Notes: generated from the sequence alone by a model not told the origin. Numbered from the stretch's first letter, positions 21,451 through 30,450 are shown. The stretch: 64,000 bases of DNA from JACCTU01 sp963769665 (GCA_963769665.1 CAVYMQ010000002.1:62001-126000), one strand, 5' to 3'. A program made the numbers and translations.

Positions 21451-22428
21451 ATGATTCTCCGCCTCGACCGACTGCAGGTCAGCCTGCCACCTCCATCCGA
21501 ACCCGACCCGGCGGGCGCAGCCGCAGTGCAGGAGCTGCTCGGCGGGAAGTTCGGCGAGATGTCCACGTGGCTCAACTACACGTTCCAGTCGTTCAACTTC
21601 CGGGGCCGCCAGGGTGCGCGCCCGTTCTACGACCTCGTTTCCAGCATCGCGACGGAGGAGTTCGGCCACGTCGAGCTCGTTTCGGCGACGATCAACACGA
21701 TGCTCACCGGGGCGTCGCCCGTCGACGGGCGCGCGCCCGATGCAGCGCTCGCCGAGGTCAAGGGAATCGGCAACCCGCACCACTTCCTCGCCGGCGGCCA
21801 AGGCGCGCTCCCGCAGAACTCTCAGGGACGCCCCTGGAATGGCGACTTCGTGTTTTCGTCGGGCGATTTGGTCGAGGATTTGACGCACAACTTCTTCCTC
21901 GAGACGGGCGCCCGCAACGGCAAGCTCAAGGTCTACGAGATGGTCGAGCACCCGGCCGCCCGAGCGTTGACGGGGTACCTGCTCGTCCGCGGCGGCGTGC
22001 ACCAGCTCGCTTACGCACGCGCGCTCGAACTGTTGACCGGAGCAGACCTGATGAAGCTCTTTCCCTCCCCGCGAATTCCCACGGAGAAGATCCCTGAGTG
22101 CCAGCCGCATCTCGAGCGAGGAGAGCATCTCCGGCTGTACCGCTTCTCGCAGGAGGACTTCCAGGAGGTCACGGCCGTCTTCAAGGGACCGCACCCGGAG
22201 ACCGGCGAGGAACTCGAGGTCGCAGACGTCCCGCATCCGATCGGGGCGCCGGCGCACGACCTGCCTCCGCAGCCCGCCGTGTTCGCACCGGACTACGCGC
22301 CCGAGGAGATCGCGCAGATCGCGCAGAAACTGCGCAAGCAGGCGGGCCTTCCGAAGGAGCCGACGGGGCAGGTCTCCGAGGAGTCGGCCGAGCTGGTCGA
22401 CACGCTGGTGGGCAAGGCTCGGTCCTAG
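21451..22428 (+). CDS. manganese catalase
   Basis: 325-aa non-haem catalase (dimanganese) that disproportionates hydrogen peroxide. ATG 21451 with a GAAAGGAA site is chosen over the longer frame. Metal-ligand segments are present: GGKFGEMSTWLNYTFQSFNF (first Glu), ATEEFGHVELV (Glu and His), DLTHNFFLETGARNGKL (bridging Glu region) and RGGVHQLAYA (His). Full length for the family. Its neighbourhood of stress-type envelope genes and SigB-like sites fits oxidative or desiccation stress. Confidence 0.93.
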   Translation: MILRLDRLQVSLPPPSEPDPAGAAAVQELLGGKFGEMSTWLNYTFQSFNFRGRQGARPFYDLVSSIATEEFGHVELVSATINTMLTGASPVDGRAPDAALAEVKGIGNPHHFLAGGQGALPQNSQGRPWNGDFVFSSGDLVEDLTHNFFLETGARNGKLKVYEMVEHPAARALTGYLLVRGGVHQLAYARALELLTGADLMKLFPSPRIPTEKIPECQPHLERGEHLRLYRFSQEDFQEVTAVFKGPHPETGEELEVADVPHPIGAPAHDLPPQPAVFAPDYAPEEIAQIAQKLRKQAGLPKEPTGQVSEESAELVDTLVGKARS

Positions 22429-22436
22429 AGGATCAC

Positions 22437-22466
22437 GACCCGGCGCGGCGAATGCCGCGCCGGGTC
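22437..22466 (+). terminator. 13-bp hairpin terminator
   Basis: Arms 22437-22449 (GACCCGGCGCGGC) and 22454-22466, loop GAAT, nine bases after the catalase stop. Confidence 0.8.
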
Positions 22467-22492
22467 GGGCGCGGCCTCCTCGGGCGAGTGAC

Positions 22493-23827
22493 GTGGGCAT
22501 GCGGATAGGTGCGCCCGGTTCGGCACGCTCGACGGCGGGTATGCCGCCGCAGGTGAGGCTCTCAAAGCTCCTGATCAATCTGAAGTCGAGCGTGTGGCTC
22601 GTGCCGGTCCTGTGCGTGCTCGCCGGCGCGGTACTGTCGTTCGGGACGATCGCGCTCGACCGCTCTTTCGACTATCAGGCGATCCCGCAGAGCCTGGTCG
22701 GCGGCCCAGACGCGGCCACCGAGATCCTCGGGACAGTTGCCGTCTCGATGGTCAGCTTGACTGCGCTCGTGCTCACGATCACGATGGTGGTTGTCCAGCT
22801 GGCGATGGGTCAGTTCTCGCCGCGGATCGTCCAGCGGATCCTCCAGGACAAGCCGAGCGGGCTCGCGATCGGCCTCTTCGTTGCGACGTTCGTGCACTCG
22901 ATCCTGGCGCTCCGCGAAGTGACGAACAACGGCGACGGCAGTGGGAACGTGCCAGGGATCGCGGTAGTCACGGCGTTCGCGCTCGTGCTCATAAGCATCG
23001 CCGTCCTCGTCATCTACGTACACCACATCGGCCGGGCGCTGCGTGTCTCAGCCCTGATCGAGCTCGTGGGGAAGGAGACGCGCACGCTGCTCGACCGCAA
23101 GTACCCCGACAAAGGCTCCACTCCCGAACGTGAGACGGGAGGGCGGTTCATCGTCGAGGCGCAGAGCTCGGGCGTACTCACCGGATTCAGCGTCGACCTA
23201 CTCGTCGAAGAGGCCCGACGCGCAAACTGCCAGCTCGAGTTGTGCCCAGCGCTCGGCGAGTTCGTCCCTGCGGGAGCCCCGCTGTTCCGAGTCGCCGGCG
23301 ACCGCAACCGCCTGGACGAGGACGCGCTCACCAGGGCCCTCATCCTCCAGCTCGAGCCCACACTGGACGAGGACGTCGCCTACGGTGTCCGACTCCTCGT
23401 CGACATCGCCGAGCGTTCGCTCGCCGAGTCACCCTTCCAGGATCCGACGACTGCGGTACAGGCGATCGATCGCTTGCATGATCTTCTGCGACAGCTCGCA
23501 CGGCGACCCTTCCCCGACGGCAGGCATCGGGACGAAGCGGGCGAGATCAGGCTGACCGTGAAGACGATGAGCTGGGAGGCGTACGTTCATCTCGCGTTCG
23601 ACGAGATCCGCATGGCGGGCGCAGGCTCGCCCCAGGTGTCGCGAAGGCTGAAGGCCGCGCTCGAGGATCTGCGGACGATCGTGCCTTTACAGCGCCTCTC
23701 AGTTCTCGACGAGCAGCTCGACCTGCTCACAGCCGCGACAGAGGCAGCCATGGACGATGCGCGAGACGTCGACATGGCGTTGCACCGGGATCCGGAGGGT
23801 ATCGGCGCCGCATCGTCGCGTCCCTGA
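22493..23827 (+). CDS. DUF2254 membrane protein
   Basis: 444 aa. Four hydrophobic helices in the first 190 residues (WLVPVLCVLAGAVLSFGTIA, VSMVSLTALVLTITMVVVQL, IGLFVATFVHSILAL, VVTAFALVLISIAVLVIYVH), the QFSPRIVQRILQDKP loop and the IHHIGRAL-like segment are typical of DUF2254. The C-terminal half is soluble, with PAGAPLFRV and ILQLEPTLDEDVAYGVRLLVDIAERSL pieces. Function unknown. GTG 22493 is taken; an internal ATG at 22541 is an alternative. Confidence 0.85.
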   Translation: MGMRIGAPGSARSTAGMPPQVRLSKLLINLKSSVWLVPVLCVLAGAVLSFGTIALDRSFDYQAIPQSLVGGPDAATEILGTVAVSMVSLTALVLTITMVVVQLAMGQFSPRIVQRILQDKPSGLAIGLFVATFVHSILALREVTNNGDGSGNVPGIAVVTAFALVLISIAVLVIYVHHIGRALRVSALIELVGKETRTLLDRKYPDKGSTPERETGGRFIVEAQSSGVLTGFSVDLLVEEARRANCQLELCPALGEFVPAGAPLFRVAGDRNRLDEDALTRALILQLEPTLDEDVAYGVRLLVDIAERSLAESPFQDPTTAVQAIDRLHDLLRQLARRPFPDGRHRDEAGEIRLTVKTMSWEAYVHLAFDEIRMAGAGSPQVSRRLKAALEDLRTIVPLQRLSVLDEQLDLLTAATEAAMDDARDVDMALHRDPEGIGAASSRP

Positions 23828-23898
23828 ACGCTGAAAGCATCACTCCCACGGCCACCACAGCCGCATCTCCGACGTGTGGTGGTTCCGGCAATACCAGT

Positions 23899-23921
23899 AA
23901 AACCACTTGGCGAACCAGTGG
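23899..23921 (-). terminator. rho-independent terminator of CECx4C copy 3
   Basis: Minus-strand stem CCACTGG / CCAAGTGG with one bulged A (23921-23903) followed by TTTT (23902-23899), just past the copy 3 stop at 23931. Confidence 0.6.
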
Positions 23922-23930
23922 CGGGGCTTG

Positions 23931-24263
23931 CTATTGCCGCGAGCGCGGATCGAGCTTTTCCACGTATTCGCCCGCGTCGCCCGTCTTTCGCACGATCCAG
24001 TAACCCTTGTTCTCGCTGGCCAAGGTCTCGACCTCCGGCGTGAAGTGGCGTGGCAAGACGAAGAACTGGGTGGGATCGGCCCTGACGTTCTCGTACTCCG
24101 CGGCGGTCAGCGAGACCTGGAAAGTGCAATCAGCGTTCGCGCACTCGCAGAAGTACTCGAAGTCGGCGTCTGACCCGAGTCCGTCTGCCGTCGCCTTGAT
24201 CCGTTCGTTGACCTCGCGAAACAGCGCTTCGTTTTGCGCCATCCGCTTTTCGCGCTGGTCCAC
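23931..24263 (-). CDS. CECx4C-family small protein, copy 3
   Basis: 110 aa, GTG start. Same pattern as the copies at 19.1-19.8 kb: QNEALFREVNERI helix, F-C-E-C-A-N-A-D-C (Cys39, 41, 46), EYENVRADP, F-F-V-L-P-R-H-F and a closing Y-W-I-V-R-K-T-G-D-A-G. It sits 9 bp after a hidden 56-codon gene and ends at a clear terminator. Being duplicated to a second locus without a kinase shows that the family can work outside the two-component operon. Confidence 0.75.
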   Translation of the reverse strand: MDQREKRMAQNEALFREVNERIKATADGLGSDADFEYFCECANADCTFQVSLTAAEYENVRADPTQFFVLPRHFTPEVETLASENKGYWIVRKTGDAGEYVEKLDPRSRQ

Positions 24264-24272
24264 GGCGTCACC

Positions 24273-24443
24273 CTAACCGGGAGGCTTCGTGGGCGGGTCA
24301 CTGGGAGGACGCTTGCCGAACTGGAGCATGATCTGGTTCGTACGTTCCTCGATCCACTCGGCGCTGGGAGGCGGCTGGAGCCGTCCCAGGAGCGTCGCGA
24401 TCGCCTCGCGAGCGTCTTTGATGTGCTGAGGTTCGCCGGGCAT
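24273..24443 (-). CDS. 56-aa hypothetical protein upstream of CECx4C copy 3
   Basis: ATG 24443 to TAG 24273 on the minus strand. Begins MPGEPQHIKDAREAIATLLG, continues with PPPSAEWIEERTNQIMLQFG and ends in a Pro/Lys tail. A helical core with a proline hinge, well-behaved composition, and placement 9 bp before copy 3 support a two-gene operon. The ribosome-binding site is weak. Overlaps only non-conserved antisense frame of the GTPase ORF's unneeded extension. Confidence 0.55.
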   Translation of the reverse strand: MPGEPQHIKDAREAIATLLGRLQPPPSAEWIEERTNQIMLQFGKRPPSDPPTKPPG

Positions 24444-24560
24444 TTCCGAGGACTGAGACTCCGCAAGCGCGGTGAACTTGTCTTCCGCTCCGAGGAGCGC
24501 TCAAACCCTGAATCGGGCCTTGCGGGTAGCGATCCTGTTCCGTGGGTAGCGCGTGAGTTG

Positions 24561-26240
24561 ATGAATGCTGCTCTGCCGGACGCACTGACCCGCCTCAGGG
24601 ACGACCTGAAGGCCGTACGTCTTCTGCTCGAGGTGGACGGCGCGCGGGACGCTCGGCAGGCGCGCGATGCCGCGGTCGCACAGATCGACGACTACGTCCT
24701 GCCTCGGATCAGGCAGATGGATGCGCCTGTCTTGATGGTCGTCGGGGGTTCGACAGGAGCCGGGAAGTCGACGATCTTGAACAGCCTCATCGGCACCGAG
24801 GTCAGCCCGGCCGGGGTTCTGCGTCCGACGACTCGGGCGCCGGTGCTTGCCTGCCACCCCGACGACCTGCACTGGTTCGAGGACCTGCGGATCTTGCCCA
24901 AGCTCTCGCGCACGACCGGCGCCTCGGGCGGGGCGGAGGGGTCATTGAGGCTCGTGCCGACCACCGCCCTCCAGCCGGGGCTCGCGCTGCTCGACTCGCC
25001 GGACATCGACTCCGTGCTCGCGGAGAATCGAGCTCTCGCCAACCAACTGCTCGCTGCGGCTGACGCATGGCTGTTCGTGACGACGGCCGCGCGGTACGCG
25101 GACGCGGTGCCTTGGGAGTTCCTGCGGAGCGCACGCGAGCGCGGAACGTCGCTCTCGATCGTGTTGAACCGCGTGCCCGACGATGCGCGAGAGGTTGCGG
25201 CGCACCTCCGCGAGATGCTGCGCGAGCAGGATCTCGCGGAGGCGGAGCTACTCGTCGTGCCGGAGACAGGGCTCGTCGACGGGCTGTTGCCCGCGCGTGC
25301 GCTTGCGCCGGTGCGCCAGTGGCTCGACGCACTCGCTGCCGACGCGGCGGCGCGCTCAGACCTGATCAGACGAACACTCAAGGGAGCGCTTGCGAGTCTG
25401 CCCGCGCGTGCAGGCGGCGTTACGACCGCTGCCGCCGAGCAGCTGGCTGCGGCGTCCGAGCTACGGGCGGAGGTCGACGCCGCCTACGCCGGGGCGCAGC
25501 GCGAGGTCGAGGAGGCGATGCGGAGTGGGTCGCTCCTCCGCGGTGAGGTGCTCGCGCGCTGGCATGAGGTGATCGGTACGGGCGATGTGATGCGCGCGCT
25601 CGAGTCGCGAGTCGGTTGGGTGCGTGACCGGGTGAAGAGCGTGCTCACGGGAAAGCCGGCCCCAGACGAAGAGCTGCGAGTTGCGGTCGAGAACCGGATC
25701 GAGGCAGTGATCCGGGCCGCCGCGGAGCGGGCATCGGAACGAGCAGCGCGGGCGTGGCGTGAACACGCGTCGGGTCGAACGCTGCTCGCCGACTCGACGA
25801 CGTTCGACCGCGCCTCGCGTGAGCTCGAGGCCCTCACCGAAGACGAGGTTCGCGCGTGGCAAGGATTCGTGTTCGAGCTCGTGAGTCGCGAGGGCGAATC
25901 GAAGCGGACGACCGCGCGCCTCGCCTCGCTGGGTGTGAACGGCGCGGGGCTCACCGTGATGCTGGCCGTGTTCGCGCACACGGGCGGACTGACGGGCGCT
26001 GAAGTCGTCGTCGCGGGCGGCACATCGGCGATCAGCCAGAAGGTGCTCGAGGCGATCTTCGGTGACCAAGCGGTGAGGACGCTGGCCGCGCGCGCGAGAG
26101 AGGACCTCCTCGAGCGGGCCGAGCAGCTCCTGCGGGCCGACTCAGCGCGCTTCGACGAGTTGCTCGACGCGAGTGCTCCGGACGCGGAGAGCGTCGCGAG
26201 GCTGCACGGGTCGCTCGACGCAGTTCGACGCGCTGCGTGA
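24561..26240 (+). CDS. dynamin-like GTPase, first of a pair
   Basis: 559 aa from ATG 24561; the open frame extends to 24234, but that part lies antisense to two small minus-strand genes and is not conserved-looking. G1 P-loop is GGSTGAGKSTILNSLIG near residue 60, followed by a G2-type threonine loop (RPTTRAP), a G3-like L-L-D-S-P-D-I-D-S, and G4 in S-I-V-L-N-R-V-P. The C-terminal half is long helical, with a hydrophobic hairpin (VNGAGLTVMLAVFA near 460), as in membrane-remodelling dynamin relatives. Stop overlaps the next GTPase start (GTGA). Confidence 0.8.
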   Translation: MNAALPDALTRLRDDLKAVRLLLEVDGARDARQARDAAVAQIDDYVLPRIRQMDAPVLMVVGGSTGAGKSTILNSLIGTEVSPAGVLRPTTRAPVLACHPDDLHWFEDLRILPKLSRTTGASGGAEGSLRLVPTTALQPGLALLDSPDIDSVLAENRALANQLLAAADAWLFVTTAARYADAVPWEFLRSARERGTSLSIVLNRVPDDAREVAAHLREMLREQDLAEAELLVVPETGLVDGLLPARALAPVRQWLDALAADAAARSDLIRRTLKGALASLPARAGGVTTAAAEQLAAASELRAEVDAAYAGAQREVEEAMRSGSLLRGEVLARWHEVIGTGDVMRALESRVGWVRDRVKSVLTGKPAPDEELRVAVENRIEAVIRAAAERASERAARAWREHASGRTLLADSTTFDRASRELEALTEDEVRAWQGFVFELVSREGESKRTTARLASLGVNGAGLTVMLAVFAHTGGLTGAEVVVAGGTSAISQKVLEAIFGDQAVRTLAARAREDLLERAEQLLRADSARFDELLDASAPDAESVARLHGSLDAVRRAA

Positions 26241-27811
26241 GCAACGACCTCGACAGGCGCCTGGTCGCACTCGCCGAGGCGGCGAGGCTGGCGGAGGGCC
26301 GACTCGACGACGACGCGGTGGCTCGCGCGAGCGCTGTCGTGGAAAAGGCCGGCGCGAGACTCGGCTTCGGGATCGAGAACACGGTCGTGGCACTCGCAGG
26401 CTCGACAGGCGTCGGGAAGTCGCAGCTCTTCAATGCGCTGTCGAGCTCCGAGCTCGCGGCGGTCAGCCGTCGCCGGCCGACGACGTCTGTCACCCAGGCG
26501 GCGGTGTGGGGAGACGGCGCCGATCCGCTTCTGGACTGGCTCGAGGTCGCACGACGCCACCGCCTCGATCCAGGGGAGCTCGGGGGCATGGTGTTGCTCG
26601 ACCTTCCGGACTTCGACTCGATCGAGCGCCACCACCGCGACGAAGTCGACCGGGTCGTCGCGCTCGCCGATCTCGTCCTGTGGGTCGTCGAGCCGCAGAA
26701 GTACGCCGACGCTGCCTTGCACGAGCGGTACCTGCGCCCGCTCGCATCGCACGCAGCTGCGATGGCGATCGTTCTCAACCAATCGGATCTGTTGTCGCCG
26801 GCGGACGTCGCTGCGTGGCGCGACGACATGGCTCGGCTCCTCGCTGAGGATGGCCTCGGCGACGTCTCGGTCGTAGTCGTCTCGGCCCGGACGGGGGCGG
26901 GCCTCGAAGAGCTACGGCAGCTGCTCCGCAGACGCGTTGCCGCTCGTCGGGCTGCGGTCGAGCGTCTCGAGGCTGACGTCGCCGATGCTGCCGGGGCGTT
27001 GGCGAACGCGAGCGGGACAGGTACGCCCGCCGGCATCCGTGGCGACGATCGAGCCCGCTTGCTCGCCGCGCTCGAGGACGCCGCGGGCGTGCCGGTCATC
27101 GTGCAGGCTGTGGACGCCGCCCACAGGCGTCGCGGCTCGCTTGCCACTGGGTGGCCGTTCGTGCGCTGGATCCGGCGTTTTCGGCCTGACCCTCTGCGTC
27201 GGCTGCGACTTCCCGAGACGCCACAACCCTCGGTGCGGACTTCCCGCCCGGAGCCGACCGAGGTTCAGCGCGCGCAGGTCGCGACCGCCGCACGCGCGCT
27301 CGCCGACCGTGCTGCCGAGGGGCTGCCCGCGCCCTGGCCGCGGCTCGTCCGCGACGCCGCGACCCAGCACGAAGCCGAGCTCCCCGACCGGCTCGACCGC
27401 GCCGTTTCCGGCACCGATTTGCACGTCGGCCGACCCCGCTGGTGGCGCGCAGCCGCCTTTCTTCAGCGCGTGTTCGCGGCCGCCACGATCGTCGGGATGC
27501 TCTGGCTGCTGGTCCTCGCCGTGCTCGGCTACCTCCACATCGACGAGGTCGTGCCGCTGCCCGAGCTCTGGGACGTTCCGATCCCGACGCTGTTCCTGCT
27601 CGGCGGGATCGCAGCCGGCGTCGTCTTCGCCTTCGTCTTCAGGCTCGTGAATGCGGCAAGCGGCCGACGCCGTGGTCGATCCGCTGCCCGCTCGCTGCGG
27701 AGACAGATCGAGGAAGTGGCCAAGGAGCACGTGCTCGGCCCGGTAGAGGCCGAGCTCGAGAGCCACGCGCAGCTGCGCAAGGCGATCGAGCTGGCGAAGC
27801 CCGGAACGTGA
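26237..27811 (+). CDS. dynamin-like/YfjP-type GTPase, second of a pair
   Basis: 524 aa, GTG start overlapping the previous stop. G1 LAGSTGVGKSQLFNALSSSE near 54, G2 RRRPTTSVTQ, G3 L-L-D-L-P-D-F-D-S, and a canonical G4 VLNQSDLL near 180. Two membrane helices near 420-465 (ATIVGMLWLLVLAVLGYLHI and PTLFLLGGIAAGVVFAFVF) anchor it. Tandem pairing of a soluble-type and a membrane-anchored GTPase is typical of bacterial dynamin-like pairs that assemble together at the membrane; partner function here is inferred from that. Confidence 0.8.
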   Translation: MSNDLDRRLVALAEAARLAEGRLDDDAVARASAVVEKAGARLGFGIENTVVALAGSTGVGKSQLFNALSSSELAAVSRRRPTTSVTQAAVWGDGADPLLDWLEVARRHRLDPGELGGMVLLDLPDFDSIERHHRDEVDRVVALADLVLWVVEPQKYADAALHERYLRPLASHAAAMAIVLNQSDLLSPADVAAWRDDMARLLAEDGLGDVSVVVVSARTGAGLEELRQLLRRRVAARRAAVERLEADVADAAGALANASGTGTPAGIRGDDRARLLAALEDAAGVPVIVQAVDAAHRRRGSLATGWPFVRWIRRFRPDPLRRLRLPETPQPSVRTSRPEPTEVQRAQVATAARALADRAAEGLPAPWPRLVRDAATQHEAELPDRLDRAVSGTDLHVGRPRWWRAAAFLQRVFAAATIVGMLWLLVLAVLGYLHIDEVVPLPELWDVPIPTLFLLGGIAAGVVFAFVFRLVNAASGRRRGRSAARSLRRQIEEVAKEHVLGPVEAELESHAQLRKAIELAKPGT

Positions 27812-27817
27812 CCGCGG

Positions 27818-27928
27818 CTACGCCTGGACGGCCGCACGCCGAGCCGACCGGCGGCGATACGCCGCGAACGCGATCTTCCACGCCTTGCGAGCGAGCCAGA
27901 GGAGGATCAGGTTGCGGATGCGGAGCAT
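27818..27928 (-). CDS. 36-aa cationic peptide downstream of ROK gene
   Basis: Starts MLRIRNLILLWLARKAWKIA and ends with an Arg-rich tail; amphipathic and strongly basic. It is 92 bp downstream of the ROK gene on the same strand, with no clear ribosome-binding site. Weakly supported. Confidence 0.3.
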   Translation of the reverse strand: MLRIRNLILLWLARKAWKIAFAAYRRRSARRAAVQA

Positions 27929-28020
27929 GTGAAGGGTTCTGGGCACTGGGGCCGCGCCGCAAACCAGACGACCGGCCTGAGCGGCTCGCTCCCTTCGATT
28001 CAGAACACACCGTGATGGCG

Positions 28021-29214
28021 CTAGGCGGCGGCTTTGAGCGAGCGGTCGACCGCGTCCGGAGCGAGGACGTGCTCGATCGCCATGTTCGCCGCCCCGATCA
28101 CGCCGGCGCGGTCGCCGAGCCGGCACGGGACGATTCGGAGGTCGCGCGTCGCGAGCGGGAGGGAGCGGCTGATGATTCCCTCGCGCACGCCGGCCAGTAG
28201 GTGCTCGTGCGCTTCGGCGATGTCCCCGCCGATGACGATCACTGCGGGGTTGAAGAAGTTGACGGTGCCCGCGAGGACTTCGCCGAGCGTGCGCCCGGCG
28301 TCGCGCACCATCCTGATCGCGCCGGCGTGGCCGCTCCGCACGAGCCGGACGACGTCGCGGCTGCGTGATGCGCTCTCGCCCGAAGCGGCGAGCCGTTCCG
28401 CGATTGCTTGACCGCCGGCGATCGCCTCGAGACAACCGACGTTGCCGCAGCGGCACACGACGTCCGTCCGGTCGGTCGCGCGGATGTGGCCGATGTCTCC
28501 CGCTGCGCCGCGTGCGCCGCGGTGGATGTGGCCGTCCGCCACGATGCCGCAGCCGATCCCCGTCCCCACCTTGATCAGCAGCAGGTGCTCCGTCTCTGCG
28601 TGGTGAGTGCGGTGCTCTCCGAGCGCCATGATGTTGACGTCGTTGTCGACGAGGACCGGCGCGCGGTAACGGCTCTCGAACCACTCCGGGATCGGGAAGT
28701 CGTCCCAGCCGGGCATGATCGGCGGGTTCACCGGCCGCCCGCTGTCGAATTCGACGGGGCCCGGTACGCCGATTCCGATGCCGTACACGTCGTCGGGAGC
28801 CCGACCCACCTCCGCGAGGAGCTCGTCGAATCGATCGGCGACCCAGCTCAAGGCCGCCTCGGGCCCGGCGGCGATCTCCAGGTCGGACGCCCGCTCGGCG
28901 AGTGGCTCACCGCCGAGATCGCTCAGCGCCACGCGCGCATGCGTCGCGCCGAGGTCCGCGACCAGCACGACGCCCGCCCCGCGGTTGAAGGCGAGCACCG
29001 TGGCCGGGCGGCCACCGGTCGAAGCGCCGCCGCCGGCTTCGTAGACGAGCCCTTGCTCGAGCAGCGCGTCCACGCGCTGGGCGACGGTCGACCGGGCGAG
29101 ACCGGTTTCCCGGGCGAGATCGGCACGGGTGACCGCGACGCCCTCACGGATCAGGCGCAGGAGTGCACCGGCGCTGGTCTGGGAGGACTGCGTCGGAGCA
29201 CGTTTTGTCGCCAT
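28021..29214 (-). CDS. ROK-family transcriptional repressor
   Basis: 397 aa. N-terminal winged helix (VTRADLARETGLARSTVAQR) followed by a ROK sugar-kinase-like domain: DLGATHARVALSDLGG phosphate loop, GIGIGVPGPV, a DNDVN segment and the zinc motif C-R-C-G-N-V-G-C-L-E. Divergent from the Gfo/Idh/MocA - isomerase - ABC operon across an 87-bp gap carrying two TGGACNAAGT repeats, so it probably represses that operon until its sugar binds. Whether it retains kinase activity is open. Confidence 0.92.
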   Translation of the reverse strand: MATKRAPTQSSQTSAGALLRLIREGVAVTRADLARETGLARSTVAQRVDALLEQGLVYEAGGGASTGGRPATVLAFNRGAGVVLVADLGATHARVALSDLGGEPLAERASDLEIAAGPEAALSWVADRFDELLAEVGRAPDDVYGIGIGVPGPVEFDSGRPVNPPIMPGWDDFPIPEWFESRYRAPVLVDNDVNIMALGEHRTHHAETEHLLLIKVGTGIGCGIVADGHIHRGARGAAGDIGHIRATDRTDVVCRCGNVGCLEAIAGGQAIAERLAASGESASRSRDVVRLVRSGHAGAIRMVRDAGRTLGEVLAGTVNFFNPAVIVIGGDIAEAHEHLLAGVREGIISRSLPLATRDLRIVPCRLGDRAGVIGAANMAIEHVLAPDAVDRSLKAAA

Positions 29215-29238
29215 AGTGCGCCAAATTACAGCATCGGT

Positions 29239-29280
29239 TGGACGAAGTATGCGAACTTATGATTGACAGCTGGACTAAGT
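29239..29280. promoter_or_regulatory. paired operator candidates TGGAC(G/T)AAGT
   Basis: Direct repeats TGGACGAAGT (29239-29248) and TGGACTAAGT (29271-29280), exactly 32 bp apart (three helical turns), the second between the -35 and -10 boxes of the sugar operon. Good candidates for the ROK repressor. Confidence 0.5.
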
Positions 29281-29292
29281 TCGGTTTAGGCT
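29263..29292 (+). promoter_or_regulatory. promoter TTGACA-N18-TAGGCT of the sugar operon
   Basis: -35 TTGACA 29263-29268, -10 TAGGCT 29287-29292, nine bases before ATG 29302. There is no Shine-Dalgarno, so the message is leaderless or nearly so. Confidence 0.6.
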
Positions 29293-29301
29293 CCCGCTCG
29301 G

Positions 29302-30450
29302 ATGACGCACCTCCGCGCGGCGATTGCAGGAACCGGGTTCATCGGGAAGGTGCACGCACGGTCGGCGCGACTCGCGGGAGCCCGGCTGGTCGGCGTCGCG
29401 GCCTCGACACCGGAATCCGCTCGGGCGGCGGCAGCGGAGCTCGGCGCCGAACGACATTTCGCGTCGGCGCAAGAGCTGGTGGGCGATCCGGAAGTCGACG
29501 TCGTCCACCTCTGCACGCCCAATCATCTCCACCTGCCGCTCGCCGAGGCTGCGCTCGCAGCGGGGAAGCACGTGATCTGCGAGAAGCCGCTCGCGCTCGA
29601 CGCCGGAGGGGCGCAACGGCTCGTGGACGCGGCGGCAGAGTCGGGAAAGCAGGCGGCCGTACCGTTCGTCTACCGGTACTACCCGACCGTGCGCGAGGCG
29701 CGCGAGCGAGTTGCGAGTGGGCGGACCGGTTCCCTGCGCCTGCTCCACGGCACGTACTTGCAGGACTGGCTGCTGCGGGCGGACGACGGCAACTGGCGCG
29801 TGGACGAGCAGCTTGGCGGTGCGTCGCGCGCGTTCGCCGACATCGGCTCGCACTGGTGCGACCTCGCCGAGTTCGTCTCGGGCCAGCGCATCGAGCGCCT
29901 CTCTGCGCGGCTGCTCACCGCCGTGCCGGAGCGAGTCAGTGAGGCAGGTCACGCGTTCGCGACCGCAGGAGGCGGCAGCGAGCTGCGCCAGGTGACGACC
30001 GAAGACGCCGCACTCGTCCAGTTCGAGACCGACGCGGGGGCAATCGGGTCGGTCGTCGTCAGCCAGATCTCCGCTGGACGCAAGAACCGGCTCTGGCTCG
30101 AGGTCGACGGGACCGAGGAGGCGCTCGCCTTCGACCAGGAGCACCCGGAGGAGCTCTGGTGCGGCCGGCGCGAGGCGCTGACGATCGTGCGCCGGGACCC
30201 GACCACGCTATCCCCGGCCGCGGCGCGCTTCGCGACGCTGCCCGCCGGTCACCCGCAGGGCTACGCCGACTGCTTCGACGCGTTCGTCGCGGACGTCTAC
30301 GAGGGAATCGGCGCCGGCTCGACGATCGCAGGAACGCCGACGTTCGCCGACGGACTGCGTGCCGCGCTGATCACCGAAGCCGTGCTGACCTCCGCTCGTG
30401 AGGAGCGGTGGGTCGACGTGGCTGCGAGTCCCGCCGTGGTGGCAACGTGA
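29302..30450 (+). CDS. Gfo/Idh/MocA-family dehydrogenase
   Basis: 382-aa NAD(P)-dependent sugar or inositol dehydrogenase. Rossmann nucleotide loop A-G-T-G-F-I-G-K-V-H at residues 9-18, the catalytic-site motif CEKPLALDAGGAQRL near 94 and a DIGSHWCDL segment near 180 with the active-site His. First gene of a plus-strand operon; stop overlaps the next start (GTGA). With the following isomerase and importer it probably oxidises an imported cyclitol or sugar; exact substrate unknown. Confidence 0.9.
   Translation: MTHLRAAIAGTGFIGKVHARSARLAGARLVGVAASTPESARAAAAELGAERHFASAQELVGDPEVDVVHLCTPNHLHLPLAEAALAAGKHVICEKPLALDAGGAQRLVDAAAESGKQAAVPFVYRYYPTVREARERVASGRTGSLRLLHGTYLQDWLLRADDGNWRVDEQLGGASRAFADIGSHWCDLAEFVSGQRIERLSARLLTAVPERVSEAGHAFATAGGGSELRQVTTEDAALVQFETDAGAIGSVVVSQISAGRKNRLWLEVDGTEEALAFDQEHPEELWCGRREALTIVRRDPTTLSPAAARFATLPAGHPQGYADCFDAFVADVYEGIGAGSTIAGTPTFADGLRAALITEAVLTSAREERWVDVAASPAVVAT

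Noticed and set aside
24234..24560. N-terminal extension of the first GTPase
   Set aside because: Non-conserved sequence antisense to two small minus-strand genes; the P-loop domain starts properly from ATG 24561.
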